From Hemibagrus wyckioides (Eukaryota; Chordata; Actinopteri; Siluriformes; Bagridae), in NCBI RefSeq assembly GCF_019097595.1, contig NC_080729.1:67501-131500 (forward strand): 64,000 nucleotides of DNA, written 5' to 3'. The translations under genes and the position numbers were made by a program. The notes beneath the pieces were generated by a model. The model searched no databases, was not told the origin of the DNA, and was given only the letters and a program-made list of their open reading frames with translations. This document shows, piece by piece, positions 1 to 14,100 of the stretch (positions within the stretch are counted from its first letter, which is position 1; each line of letters begins with the position of its first letter).

Positions 1-147
1 TTGGTTTAGAAGGATTTTTCTGTATGATTTCCAGATGATGGTCGAGGCCCTTTAACTGCAGCAGCTTTTATTAAACATCTACAGGACAGTCGCTGCTCAT
101 GGAACAGCTCTAAACCTCCTTCTATTAAAATAGATACCTGTGGGAAC

Positions 148-150
<3 letters not shown>

Positions 151-182
<32 letters not shown>
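151..182. repeat. (AC)n microsatellite
   Basis: Uninterrupted AC dinucleotide run of about 32 bases. Reading frames through it (Cys-Val repeats on the minus strand) are not genes. Confidence 0.95.
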
Positions 183-185
<3 letters not shown>

Positions 186-1469
186 CGTCATACACGGCAT
201 TAATCAAAGAGAACATGACGAAAGCTCACAGTGAACTTGGTCTCGGGTCCACTCAGTCTTGCTGACTGACCTTCATCTGAGTTGATTTATAACTCGGCCG
301 TGATTCAGGGAGAGACTGATAAATCCGTCAAAACAGACAGATGGAGCGCCGAGTGTCCACAAGGGTCCAGTTTTTAATCTCTACACGTTTTAAATCTGGT
401 GTAAAGACACACCTCTGACCCACTTTATTTACATGAGTGTGTAAATTTAATCCTAAAGACCTCCAAAGTTACACAAATAAGTGATTTTTCGCAAATGTTT
501 ATAACATTATGATCAGTTTTATAAACAATGATTTGGATTTTGTCAGCATTTGTCTTTCTTCCAAGTCCGTGCTGTCCTCGTGGCTTGGTGTGGTACAATG
601 ACCCAGGTGCATTGTGGGTAATCTGTAACCTGACGCTGCTCGTGAGAATGACGCCACTTACAAAAGCAAATCGATGGTTCTGTTGACTCACCATGACAAA
701 TGAGGTCCATTAGGGACAAGCAGTGTTTGTACTTAGCGCCGCATGCTAACGCTAACGCTAAACACCGGAGACTCACACTGAACACAAATGGACGTTTGTG
801 TGTCCTTCTGTACACACTGCCATCTGGAGAGGAGCAGGTCAGGAGCCGGGCTTGTTTATATCAGTAAGAGTAAGACTTTAGATAAGAACAGAACATTGCG
901 TCCACGATCTGTGTAGCATAGCGCTATTTATTCACAGTGCTCTGAGAGAGGTACAGTCTGATTCTCGGCTTTAATTCAACTCTGAACTCATTTCCCTGCA
1001 GATTCTGACCCGCAGGTTTGTCTCCTCGGGTCCATTTTAACACTGAATTGTGGGCAGGGCTACATATAACCTCAGTTTGTGATGTCACTGTAAGGCCATT
1101 ACAAATGAATATTCATGAATACAGGAAGTGACTGCTCTTAAGTCATAGTGTTAAAAATCAGTAATAAAAATTAAAATATGAGCCATAACCCCGGCGTCAG
1201 TCAGGAGGATATTAGTGATATAATTACAGAAAGAGTGAGCAAGGTGAAGAGTGAGCCGAGTTACCGCCACTGTTCCTCCTGACAAAGGACAAGTGAGCAG
1301 CCGAGGGAAAGTCCACATCATGACTGGACAACACGGGAAGATGAGTTCCAGCTCCAGGAGAGTAGCTAGCTAATGTAGCACAGGAACTCTCTCTCACAGC
1401 AACGTGAAACTATTCCATTCCTTCCAGATGAAAAAGTTCAGCAGGATGGAGTTGTAGAAACAACGGACG
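183..1469. other. Unassigned flank left of the retrotransposon
   Basis: Unique-looking A/T-rich sequence with no recognisable exon or transposon. The best small reading frame is plus-strand 1178-1282 (34 codons, starting MSHNPGVSQEDI). It has a plausible amino-acid mix but no homology I recognise and no clear splice sites, so I do not call it a gene. A second open stretch just before 1470 (reading DEKVQQDGVVETTD) runs into the truncated LTR and is equally unsupported. Confidence 0.4.
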
Positions 1470-1652
1470 TGGAAAACAGGCAAGGATCATACACAATATC
1501 AACCTCAAACACAGAAACGCTCAGTAGGTCACGTGAGGACAATACTTCACGTAAAACAATGCGTGCGTGGGGTATTTATGTCCGTGGGAAACCAATCAGT
1601 GAGTCACGTGAGCAATTAGTATTCCGGAGAGGGTTCGTGTTGGGATGTTACA
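1470..1652 (-). repeat. 3' LTR, truncated (outer half missing)
   Basis: It matches 5902-6083 almost exactly, then similarity stops abruptly at 1470. The right-hand LTR continues about 190 bp further, with the polyadenylation signal AATAAATA near 5723-5730. In element sense the left copy therefore keeps the 5' part (U3 with the TATA-like ATAAATA) and lacks the 3' part. The pol stop codon straddles its inner edge. Confidence 0.85.
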
Positions 1653-4600
1653 TAGCCCCCTCTCTACGAACACCTCCCGGTGTTCTACGGCATGGTCTCC
1701 CCCAAGGGCGGGGGGCGGGACGATCTGGGTGAGCTGAGTGGAATTCCTCCATTAAGGAGGGGTCGAGGATGTCAGCAGAGTCCACCCAGGAGCGTTCTTC
1801 AGGACCATAGCCCTCCCAATCGACCAGATACTGTAGGCGGTTGCGGATGCGGCGAGAGTTCAGGAGGGTACGTACTCGATAGGCCGGGGCCCCGTCAATG
1901 TCCAGCGGGGGTGGAGGCTCATCCTGACTGGGGATGTTAGATGGGGGATCATAGGCAGGCTTAAGAAGAGAGACATGAAAGGTGGGAGAAATACGGTATG
2001 CGGGTGGCAGCTGTAAACGGTAGGAGACTGGGTTAACCTGGCGGATGATGGTGAATGGGCCAATGAAATGTGGGCTCAGCTTGCGACAAGGGAGCTGGAG
2101 CTTCAAGTTACGGGTAGATAACCAGACCTGCTGCCCTACCCTGTAGGTGGGGTGCGGACGGCGGCAGTGATCCGCCATATCTTTCTGCCATCTAATAGCC
2201 CTTTGTAACTGGACATGAGTTCTTTCCCATACCTCTTGGCTGCGTCTAGACCAGTCATCTACAGCGGGGACCGAGGAGGGCTCCCCAGACCAGGGAAACA
2301 ATGGCGGTTGATATCCTAAGACACATTGGAATGGCGTGAGACCCATGGATGAGTTGGTGAGGGAGTTCTGGGCATATTCGGCCCAGGGAAGAAACTCACT
2401 CCAGCGGTGTTGTTGGCGACTACAGTAGGAGCAGATAAATCTCCCGATTTCCTGATTAAGTCTTTCTACTTGGCCATTAGACTGAGTGTGGTGCCCAGAA
2501 CTCAAGCTCACGTTAATGCCCAGTTGAGAGCAGAAGGCCCGCCAAATGTGTGAGGTGAACTGAGAGCCTCTGTCTGACACAATGTCCTCTGGGAGTCCGT
2601 AGTGACGGAAAACCTGGTGAAAGAGCATGGTTGCTGTTTCCATGGCTGTAGGTAGTCCTTTGAGTGGTATTAGTTTGCAGGCTTTAGAAAACCGGTCAAT
2701 GATGACTAGGATCGCAGTGAACCCGTCCGAGGCTGGGAGATCCATCAGGAAGTCCACCGGGATGTGCGACCAGGGATGGTGTGGGATGGGCAGTGGCTCA
2801 AGCAGTCCCTCGGGAAGCTGACGGCTAGTGCGTGACTGGGCACAGGTAGAGCAAGATCTCACATAATCCCTAATGTCGGAACTGAGAGAGGGCCACCAGA
2901 AACGGCACTGGGTGAGTTCTGTGGTGCGGCGAATACCCGGATGGCCACTACTGGGCGCCTCGTGCACCCACTGTATAACTCTAGGACGAAGAGTGACAGG
3001 CACATAAAGCTTGGTTACAGGGCAGGCTGCGGGCAGAGCTTCCTCCACATGAGCTCTCCTGATTTCCTCCATAAGGTTCCATTGTATAGGGGCCAGGATA
3101 ACAGAGGGTGGCAGAATGGGATCAGACTGAGATTGCGAGCTTTTTATCTCCACTTGGTGGGAGAGCGCGTCAGCTTTGCCGTTCTTGGAACCTGGACGAT
3201 AGGTGACAGAGAAGTTAAAGCGGGTGAATAAGAGAGCCCAGCGGACCTGACGGGGGTTGACACACTGGGCACCACGTAAATATTGGAGGTTACGGTGATC
3301 TGTGAGAACCAGAAAGGGGTGTTGTGCCCCCTCCAGCCAGTGGCGCCACTCTTCCAGGGCGGTTTTAATCGAGAGGAGTTCACGGTTGCCCACATCATAA
3401 TTTGCCTCTGCTGGGGTTAGTTTCCTGGAGAAGTACACACAAGGGTGGAGTTTCCTGGAATCTGGCTGGCGTTGCGACAGGACGGCCCCAATCCCCGAGC
3501 TGGAGGTGTTGACTTCCACGACAAAGGGGGTGTCTGGATCAGGATGGCGTAGGATCGGGGCTGTGGTGAAACTGGTTTTGAGTTCTTTAAAAGCGGCACG
3601 TGCTCGGTCTGTCCATAACAGTCTCTTAGGCTTTCCTTTAAGAAGAGAGGTTAGCAGACCGGCGATCATGCTATAGTTCCTGATAAAGCACCTGTAGAAA
3701 TTAGCAAACCCCAGGAAGCATTGTAAATCCTTAACTGTGATGGATTCGGGCCATTCGGAGACAGCTAGAGACTGGAACATGGCGGGGGCGTTCGTGAGAC
3801 CATAGGGCATGACAAGGTACTCGTAGTGTCCCCAGGTCGTGTGGAATGCCATCTCCCATTCATCCCCCTCCCTGATACGCACGAGGTTGTAAGCGCTCCG
3901 TAAATCCAGCTTGGTGAAAATCGTGGCCCCTCGAAGTTGTTCCAGAGCTGCGGGCACCAGAGGGAGAGGATATGGGTAACGGATGGTGATGTTATTCAAG
4001 CCTCTACAGTCAATACATGGGTGAAGACCTCCATCCTTCTTCTCTACAAAAAAGAAACCGACAGCAGCAGGTGATGTAGAGGGGCGAATGAACCCAGAGG
4101 CTAGTGCTTCCTCAATATAATCCTCCATGGCTTGATTCCCTGGCAGTGATAGAGGGTAGATCCGGCTTTTGGGTGGCATGGCATTGGGTAGAAGTTCTAT
4201 GGCACAATCCCAAGGGCGATGCAGTGGAAGATGAGAGGCCCTCTCCTTACTGAACACCTCGCGCAGGTCCTCATACTCCTTGGGTATTCTGACCGCATAA
4301 TTGGGTTTGGGGTTTTCTACTGTTGTAGTGAAGCACGGACATGGTGAGGTGGGAGAGAAACAATGGCGCTGGCAGTGAAGAGACCAGTGTGTCAGTTCCC
4401 CGTCTCTCCAGGAAATGCGAGGCTCATGCTGTTGAAGCCAGGGTAGGCCCAAAACGATGGGGTTAGCAGGTGAGGAAATGACGAAGAACGTGGTCCTCTT
4501 GTGGTGAAAGAGCCCGATTTGGAGGTCAAGGGGTTGAGTCTGACGGTAAAGGAATCCCTCTCCAATAGGTTGGTTGTTGATGGCCATCACTCGTAGAGGA

Positions 4601-5010
4601 GGGATGCATGGTGTAGTGGGAAAGTGTAACTTCTCTACGAGGCCGCTATCAATGATGTTGATGGCCGCGCCAGAGTCTAGTAGTGCTGAGACAGGAAACA
4701 TATGATCAGCATAGTGCAGTATGGCCGATAAAGACACCTTAGCAGAGTTTTTAATCTCCCACCTGAGATGTGGTTGGTTTCTCAGGGCAGCGTGATACTT
4801 GGTGACCTGGTTGACCGCAGTAGTAGCATAGGCACATGTCGGTACGGCGCTGGCGTTCTTTCTCTGACACTCTGGCTCGACCCAGTTGCATGGGCTCAGA
4901 AGTATCCTCTGGGGCAGCTGGGACATCCTGGTAGCGGCGTGGCGGAAGACGAGAGGAAGCAGTGACACGGTGCTGGCGTCGCAGGTTGTCGAGCCGGATC
5001 GCTGTTCCAA
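1648..5010 (-). pseudogene. pol polyprotein of Ty3/gypsy element, RT core deleted
   Basis: Open frame of 1120 codons; the first ~50 overlap gag out of frame. Aspartic protease: DSGA at 112-115. RT: first catalytic Asp at 369 ([10 protein letters not shown]) and [13 protein letters not shown] at 401-413. The next residue, 414, already belongs to the thumb/connection region ([14 protein letters not shown]), so the segment with the YxDD catalytic pair is absent with no frame disruption. RNase H: Glu544, Asp571 and Asp614 are seen, but the usual first Asp is Asn501 (VEVNTSSSG). Integrase zinc finger H683, H690, C720, C723; catalytic D753, D813, E849 (DD35E spacing) intact. C-terminal chromodomain about 1043-1093 ([15 protein letters not shown]). 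Function known for the family: reverse transcription and integration. This copy could not reverse transcribe, although integrase looks complete. Confidence 0.93.
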
Positions 5011-5708
5011 TGAATTGGGACAGCGTGGTGTTTGGATCTCGGCACGCCATTTCCACCTGTAGGGCTGGGTTCAAACCACCTCAGAAAACGGCCAGGAGAG
5101 CTGTATCATTCCACCCGGATTGGGCTGCGAGGGTATGAAATTTTATGGCGTAATCAGCAGCGCTATCCAAGCTTTGGCGTAACTCCATCAGCTGCACAGA
5201 AATGTCCTTGCCCCCTGCTGGATACTCAAAAACCGCAGATCTGACCTGCGAAATAATCAGCAGAAGTCTTGATCTGTGGATCTGCGTCCCACACTGCTGA
5301 TGCCCAGTCCAGAGCTCTGCCCGTGAGGAGAGACAGCATGAACGCGCACTTGGTTGTTTCGCTGCTATACAATTCTGGCTGATGCGCAAAGTAATTATCA
5401 CACTGGCGAAGAAATCCCCAGCAACGATCAGCTGATCCATCAAATTTTTCTGGCAGCGCCATTTGATGAGTTAAACTACGTGCAGCAGGAGCAGGTGGCT
5501 GAGAAACAGGAGGAGCAGCGTTCGATACCTGGGCTTGAGGCTGTTGTTGTTGCAGCTGCGCATTGGCGGCCTGTAGTTCCGCTAGCTGATCTTGATATGC
5601 GCAGATCATATGTCCTTGGCGGACGATAGTGGCGTGTAACTCCGCTGGATTCTCAATAGGCGAAGTATCCTGTAAGGAGGAGCCGGAGGCCGCAGGAGTC
5701 GAATCCAT
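4751..5708 (-). pseudogene. gag of Ty3/gypsy element, frameshifted with in-frame stop
   Basis: The start at 5708 ([10 protein letters not shown]) follows the LTR directly. The protein runs through a Gln-rich coiled-coil-like stretch and a capsid-type region to a CCHC zinc knuckle near the end ([14 protein letters not shown]), the RNA-binding nucleocapsid motif. Two lesions: a single-base shift near 5245, and a TGA at 5081-5083 at a site compatible with CGA decay, after which the same frame continues. Pol lies in a +1 frame relative to the last gag segment. Translation upstream of 5708 is LTR sequence, not protein. Confidence 0.85.
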
Positions 5709-5711
5709 AAG

Positions 5712-6083
5712 CGGATATTTATTAATAATAATCACACAGGCAAAATCGCAGTCAAAAAACAAATGCGAGTCAAAAACCGGAAAACCACTGGGACGAGAAA
5801 ACAAAACCAAAAGCACAAAACGAAGCGCGTAGTCAGAGAAACAGGCAGGGTCATACATGGAAATCAATATCGGAGGCAAGGCAAGAATCAGTCGTGGAAA
5901 ACAGGCAAGGATCATACACAATATCAATCTCAAACACAGAAACGCTCAGTAGGTCACGTGAGGACAATACTTCGCGTAAAACAATGCGTGCGTGAGGTAT
6001 TTATGTCCGTGGGAAACCAATCAGTGAGTCACGTGAGCAATTAGTATTCCGGAGAGGGTTCGCGTTCATGTTGGGATGTTACA
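5712..6083 (-). repeat. 5' LTR (full length, inner edge approximate)
   Basis: The outer edge at 6083 is clear (TG...CA convention, shared with 1652). In element sense it has a TATA-like ATAAATA (plus strand about 5997-6006) and AATAAATA near its inner end. I could not place the primer-binding site, so the inner edge is uncertain by about 25 bp. Confidence 0.75.
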
Positions 6084-7555
6084 GTAATCTTCAGGATCTT
6101 CATATTTCTTATAATCTGACATGAAGATGTTATTGAATGTTGTAGAGATTTTCTCCTCCAGTTTAATCTGCAGGAGTTCCATCTGCTCCAGCTGGACAGC
6201 AGATTCCACTGATACCCCAACAGCACAATCGCTCCACATTATGGGGCAAATACTCCTCACCTCATACCAGCACACTTTCAGCATCTCTGACTCTAAACAC
6301 ATACACATCAGGGGCAAAGCCGGCCTCTTCTCTAAAAAGAGACAGAAATTTATTCTTGATGTTTTTGTTTGTTTGCTTCTCTGAAGAAATGACAATTTTT
6401 CTGTTTCTCCATCAGTCAGGGACACGTGCAGGTTTGTTATCGCTAAATAACTTAGCTAATGTTAGTGATGAACGTATATTGTCATAGTAACGCTGAAAAA
6501 AATACCTCAAGACTCTGCTACTGAAATCAATTTACTAGCGATTAGCTAACCAGCTAGCTATGTTAGCTAAAGTCAGCAATATAAGGCTGCATTAGTGTCG
6601 CTGCATCATGTGCTTTTATTGCTCCTGGAGTTTTCTAATGAAGATGAAGATGAAGAAACGTTAATCATTTATGATGTCATTAAAACTGAACAGTAAAATA
6701 TTTACCATAAATGATCATTTTTATTCAGCTGTAAGTTCCTCATGTGAATTCTGTAGCAGAGCGAAACTTCAGGAGTGATTTTTCAGCAGTCTGTGTGTTC
6801 AGGATGAAGACATTGGAGGTGAGGAATGTGCTTTTGTGTGTTTCTTGTAACACACTAGCCTCCATGTCACTAGCTAAAAAAGGCACTGCTAAATATGCTA
6901 ACATGTAGTTATGTCCAAAAGTGAGTGTGTGTTTGCGTGGGCTTTATTGCAGGAGAGCAGCGAAAGCGTGGGACGAGGCAGAAGTGGAGCGACGTTAATG
7001 ACAGGCTGAGGTCAGAGACGCCGGCGTCCAGAGCGCACACTTCAACAACACCGCCTTCGTTAGCTTTCTTCTCCACTCTCATCACCAATTAGAGAAAACA
7101 GACCTCGTCATTCTGTCTGAGGAAACTCCCAGGCCAGGCTTGTTGTGGTTTCTGTTATGTAAGAGACAATACAGATGAGAAAGGAAGGAAAGTTTTCCCA
7201 AATCCTCCGACTGCAGCGTCCAAGCTCGTGACCTTCGGCCATGATGGATGTCCTGAGACCAGTTCTGCTTCACTGACCTTAACACTGACCTCAGCTCATG
7301 AAGTCCTCACTGAGATCTAGCACACCTGTAATAACGAATATGAATGTATAAAGTGTAATTGTTGTGAAGTTGCTATGAGTAATAACCCCTGGGGGGCGTG
7401 CAGACAGGGGAAATAATCAGCTTCAGCACTCGACTTCATCACCTTCACTATTTTACTGTTTTTATACTTTACTTCTCACTCCATGGCGTGTAATCAGTAA
7501 TAATCTTTTAACACACTGACTGAATACACACTGCACCTGCCATTCCCATTTACTA
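6084..7555. other. Unassigned flank right of the retrotransposon, possible exon remnant
   Basis: No certain gene. On the minus strand, 6084-6210 is open and has a coding-like composition (ESAVQLEQMELLQIKLEEK, later KKYEDPEDY), with a candidate acceptor (GGTATCAG) just before it. It is cut by the LTR junction at 6083. If it is an exon, the retrotransposon landed in it. I do not recognise the protein. The rest (6430-7555) is A/T-rich with TAGC-rich stretches and holds nothing I can name. Confidence 0.3.
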
Positions 7556-7800
7556 CACACACACACACCCACACACACACACACACACCCACACACACAC
7601 ACACAGTGGGGCGTAACCCAAGTCACTGACATACTGATGTGACCTTAAACACGGTTGTGTCCTCATTTAACCCTGCGACCTGTCTCATGACCTGTACCAC
7701 ACACACACACATACACACACACACACATACACACACACACACACACACTGAAACATTTGCTGATCCTAACAGAGTGTGTATGTGTGTGTGTGTGTGTGTA
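7556..7800. repeat. Cluster of (AC)n and (TG)n microsatellites
   Basis: Interrupted AC runs at 7556-7605 and 7699-7748, then a short TG run at 7777-7799. Non-coding. The 7801-8167 sequence that follows is unique and unassigned. Confidence 0.9.
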
Positions 7801-8167
7801 TCAGTGCTCAGATCCCTCTGTAACTCTTACACACAGTTAAGCGATGTTAAAACATTTACTAACTCCTGATTCAGGTCATGGTGTGTTTATTACAACACAC
7901 ACTGAAATTTTCTCATCCGGCTTTTTATAAATAATTCACAGACTTCTTTTATTGTGAGATCTGAATCAGTCTGGAGGCCGAGAGGGTGAATGTCCAGCAC
8001 CTCCTACTGGACCCTGCTCCAATAAAACACACACCAATTCAATACACACAGAAAATTCATTCTAAATCATTTCTAATGTCCAAACCACACCTTCAGACTT
8101 TAGGCCACACCTCCTACCTGAATCTGACAGCATACTCTGTGAAAAGGAACAGTGTGAATCCTTCATT

Positions 8168-11100
8168 AACACACACACTGAACACACACATCAGCTTTAA
8201 CACACACACACACAACACACACATCAGCTCTAACACACACACACACACTGAACACACACATCAGCTCTAAAACGCACACACTGAACACACACATCAGCTC
8301 TAACACACACACTGAACACACACATCAGCTCTAACACACACACACTGAACACACACATCAGCTCTAACACACACACACTGAACACACACATCAGCTCTAA
8401 CACACACACACACTGAACACACACATCAGCTCTAACACACACACACTGAACACACACATCAGCTCTAACACACACACACTGAACACACACATCAGCTCTA
8501 ACACACACACACACTGAACACACACATCAGCTCTAACACACACACACTGAACACACACATCAGCTCTAACACACACACTGAACACACACAACAGCTCTAA
8601 CACACACACACTGAACACACACAACAGCTCTAACACACACACACTGAACACACACAACAGCTCTAACACACACACACTGAACACACACATCAGCTCTAAC
8701 ACACACACACACTGAACACACACATCAGCTCTAACACACACACACTGAACACACACATCAGCTCTAACACACACACTGAACACACACAACAGCTCTAACA
8801 CACACACACTGAACACACACAACAGCTCTAACACACACACACTGAACACACACATCAGCTCTAACACACACACACTGAACACACACATCAGCTCTAACAC
8901 ACACACACTGAACACACACACACTGAACACACACACATCAGCTCTAACACACACACACTGAACACACACATCAGCTCTAACACACACACACTGAACACAC
9001 ACATCAGCTCTAACACACACACACTGAACACACACACACTGAACACACACACATCAGCTCTAACACACACACACTGAACACACACATCAGCTCTAACACA
9101 CACACACTGAACACACACATCAGCTCTAACACACACACACTGAACACACACATCAGCTCTAACACACACACACACACTGAACACACACATCAGCTCTAAC
9201 ACACACACACTGAACACACACACACTGAACACACACATCAGCTCTAACACACACACACACACTGAACACACACATCAGCTCTAACACACACACACTGAAC
9301 ACACACACACTGAACACACACATCAGCTCTAACACACACACACTGAACACACACACACTGAACACACACATCAGCTCTAACACACACACACTGAACACAC
9401 ACATGAGCTCCAACACACACACTGAACACACACACACTGAACACACACACACATCAGCTCTGACACACACACACTGAACACACACACACTGAACACACAC
9501 ACATCAGCTCTAACACACACACACTGAACACACACACACTGAACACACACACACATCAGCTCTAACACACACACTGAACACACACACATCAGCTCTAACA
9601 CACACACTGAACACACACATCAGCTCTAACACACACACACTGAACACACACACACTGAACACACACATCAGCTCTAACACACACACACTGAACACACACA
9701 CACTGAACACACACATCAGCTCTAACACACACACACTGAACACACACATCAGCTCCAACACACACACTGAACACACACACACTGAACACACACACACATC
9801 AGCTCTGACACACACACACACTGAAAACACACACACTGAACACACACACACATCAGCTCTGACACACACACACTGAACACACACACACTGAACACACACA
9901 CACATCAGCTCTGACACACACACTGAACACACACACACAACAGCTCTAACACACATACTGAACACACACATCAGCTCTGACACACACACACTGAACACAC
10001 ACACACTGAACACACACACACAACAGCTCTAACACACATACTGAACACACACACTGAACACACACACACTGAACACACACACACATCAGCTCTGACACAC
10101 ACACTGAACACACACACACATCAGCTCTGACACACACACACTGAACACACACACACTGAACACACACACACAACAGCTCTAACACACATACTGAACACAC
10201 ACACTGAACACACACACACATCAGCTCTAACACACACACTGAACACACACACTGAACACACACACACATCAGCTCTGACACACACACACTGAAAACACAC
10301 ACACTGAACACACACACACATCAGCTCTGACACACACACACTGAACACACACATCAGCTCTGACACACACACACTGAACACACACATCAGCTCTAACACA
10401 CACACTGAACACACACATCAGCTCTAACACACACACACTGAACACACACATCAGCTCTAACACACACACTGAACACACACATCAGCTCTAACACACACAC
10501 ACTGAACACACACACACTGAACACACACACACTGAACACACACACACTGAACACACATACACATCAGCTCTGACACACACACACTGAACACACACACACA
10601 ACAGCTCTAACACACACACTGAACACACACACACAACAGCTCTAACACACACACTGAACACACACACACAACAGCTCTAACACACACACTGAACACACAC
10701 ATCAGCTCTAACACACACACTGAACACACACATCAGCTCTAACACACACACACTGAACACACACACACAACAGCTCTAACACACACACTGAACACACAAA
10801 TCAGCTCTAACACACACACTGAACACACACATCAGCTCTAACACACACACTGAACACACACACACTGAACACACACATCAGCTCTAACACACACACACAC
10901 TGAACACACACATCAGCTCTAACACACACACACACTGAACACACACATCAGCTCTAACACACACACACTGAACACACATACACATCAGCTCTGACACACA
11001 CACACTGAACACACACACACATCAGCTCTAACACACACACTGAACACACACATCAGCTCTAACACACACACTGAACACACACACACATCAGCTCTAACAC

Positions 11101-14100
11101 ACACACTGAACACACACACATCAGCTCTAACACACACACTGAACACACACATCAGCTCTAACACACACACACTGAACACACACATCAGCTCTAACACACA
11201 CACACTGAACACACACACACTGAACACACACACACTGAACACACACATCAGCTCTAACACACACACACTGAACACACACATCAGCTCTAACACACACACA
11301 CACTGAACACACACATCAGCTCTAACACACACACACTGAAGACACACATCAGCTCTAACACACACACACTGAACACACACATCAGCTCTAACACACACAC
11401 TGAACACACACATCAGCTCTAACACACACACACTGAAGACACACATCAGCTCTAACACACACACACTGAAGACACACATCAGCTCTAACACACACTGAAC
11501 ACACACACACTGAACACACACACACATCAGCTCTGACACACACACACTGAACACACACACACTGAACACACATACACATCAGCTCTGACACACACACACA
11601 CACACACTGAACACACACATCAGCTCTAACACACACATCAGCTCTAACACACACACTGAACACACACACACTGAACACACACACACATCAGCTCTGACAC
11701 ACACACACACTGAACACACACATCAGCTCTAACACACACATCAGCTCTAACACACACACTGAACACACACATCAGCTCTGACACACACACACTGAACACA
11801 CACACACTGAACACACACACACATCAGCTCTGACACACACACACACTGAACACACACATCAGCTCTAACACACACATCAGCTCTAACACACACACACTGA
11901 ACACACACATCAGCTCTAACACACACACTGAACACACACATCAGCTCTAACACACACACTGAACACACACATCAGCTCTAACACACACACTGAACACACA
12001 CACACTGAACACACACACACATCAGCTCTGACACACACACACTGAACACACATACACATCAGCTCTGACACACACACACACACACACTGAACACACACAC
12101 ATCAGCTGTAACACACACACTGAACACACACATCAGCTCTAACACACACATCAGCTCTAACACACACAGTGAACACACATCAGCTCTGACACACACACAC
12201 TGAACACACACACACAACAGGTCTAACAGACACACACTGAACACACACACATCAGCTCTGACACACACACACACTGAACACACACACACACACACATCAG
12301 CTCTGACACACACACACTGAACACACACACACACATCAGCTCTGACACACACACTGAACACACACACATCAGCTCTAACACACACACTGAACACACACAT
12401 CAGCTCTAACACACACATCAGCTCTAACACACACACTGAACACACACATCAGCTCTAACACACACACTGAACACACATCAGCTCTGACACACACACACTG
12501 AACACACACACACAACAGGTCTAACAGACACACACTGAACACACACACATCAGCTCTGACACACACACACACTGAACACACACACACACACACATCAGCT
12601 CTGACACACACACACTGAACACACACACACACATCAGCTCTGACACACACACTGAACACACACACATCAGCTCTAACACACACACACACACTGAACACAC
12701 ACACATCAGCTCTAACACACACACACACTGAACACACACACATCAGCTCTAACACACACACGTTGAACACACACACACATCAGCTCTGAAACACACACAC
12801 TGAACACACAAAACAGCTCTAACACACACACTGAACACACACATCAGCTCCAACACACACACACACTGAACACACACACTGAACACACACACACTGAACA
12901 CACACACACTGAACACACACACTGAACACACACACACTGAACACACACACACTGAACACACACATCAGCTCTAACACACACACACACACTGAACACAAAC
13001 ATCAGCTCTAACACACACACACTGAACACACACATCAGCTCCAACACACACACTGAACACACACACACTGAACACACACACACATCAGCTCTAACACACA
13101 CACACTGAAAACACACACAGTGAACACACACACACATCAGCTCTGACACACACACACTGAACACACACACACTGAACACACATACACATCAGCTCTGACA
13201 CACACACACACACACACTGAACACACACACACATCAGCTGTAACACACACACTGAACACACACACACTGAACACACATACACATCAGCTCTGACACACAC
13301 ACACTGAACACACACACACTGAACACACATACACATCAGCTCTGACACACACACACACTGAACACACATACACATCAGCTCTGACACACACACACACACA
13401 CACACTGAACACACACACACATCAGCTGTAACACACACACTGAACACACACATCAGCTCTAACACACACATCAGCTCTAACACACACACACTGAACACAC
13501 ATACACATCAGCTCTGACACACACACACTGAACACACACACACACAACAGCTCTAACACACACACTGAACACACACACATCAGCTCTAACACACACACTG
13601 AACACACACACACATCAGCTCTGACACACACACACTGAACACACACACACTGAACACACACATCAGCTCTAACACACACACTGAACACACATACACATCA
13701 GCTCTGACACACACACACTGAACACACACACACAACAGCTCTAACACACACACTGAACACACACACATCAGCTCAAACACACACACTGAACACACACACA
13801 TCAGCTCTGACACACACACACTGAACACACACACACTGAACACACATACACATCAGCTCTGACACACACACACTGAACACACACACACTGAACACACACA
13901 CACTGAACACACACACACATCAGCTCTGACACACACACTGAACACACACACACAACAGCTCTAACACACACACTGAACACACACACACATCAGCTCTGAC
14001 ACACACACAGAACACACACATCAGCTCTAACACACACACACACACTGAACACACACACATCAGCTCTAACACGCACGCTGAACACACACATCAGCTCTGA

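Larger units (their letters stand above)
1470..6083 (-). mobile_element. Ty3/gypsy chromovirus-type LTR retrotransposon, defective
   Basis: On the minus strand the order is LTR, gag, pol, partial LTR. The two LTR copies share 183 bp with three substitutions and one 6-bp indel by eye, so the insertion is recent. LTRs begin TGTAACATCC in element sense. The polypurine tract lies directly before the 3' LTR (plus strand about 1654-1665, CCCCCTCTCT). Pol order is protease, RT, RNase H, integrase, chromodomain, which is the Ty3/gypsy chromovirus arrangement. The copy is dead: gag has a frameshift and a stop, RT lacks the block that carries the catalytic YxDD box, RNase H has lost an acidic residue, and the 3' LTR is cut short. 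No target-site duplication is visible (GTAAT to the right, GGACG to the left), as expected if the left end was lost. Confidence 0.93.

Noticed and set aside
1178..1282. 34-codon plus-strand small gene
   Set aside because: Reasonable composition, but no homologue recognised, no splice sites, and chance frames of this length are common.
5709..5933. N-terminal extension of gag with hydrophobic residues
   Set aside because: This part is the LTR read through in frame; the gag start at 5708 directly follows it.
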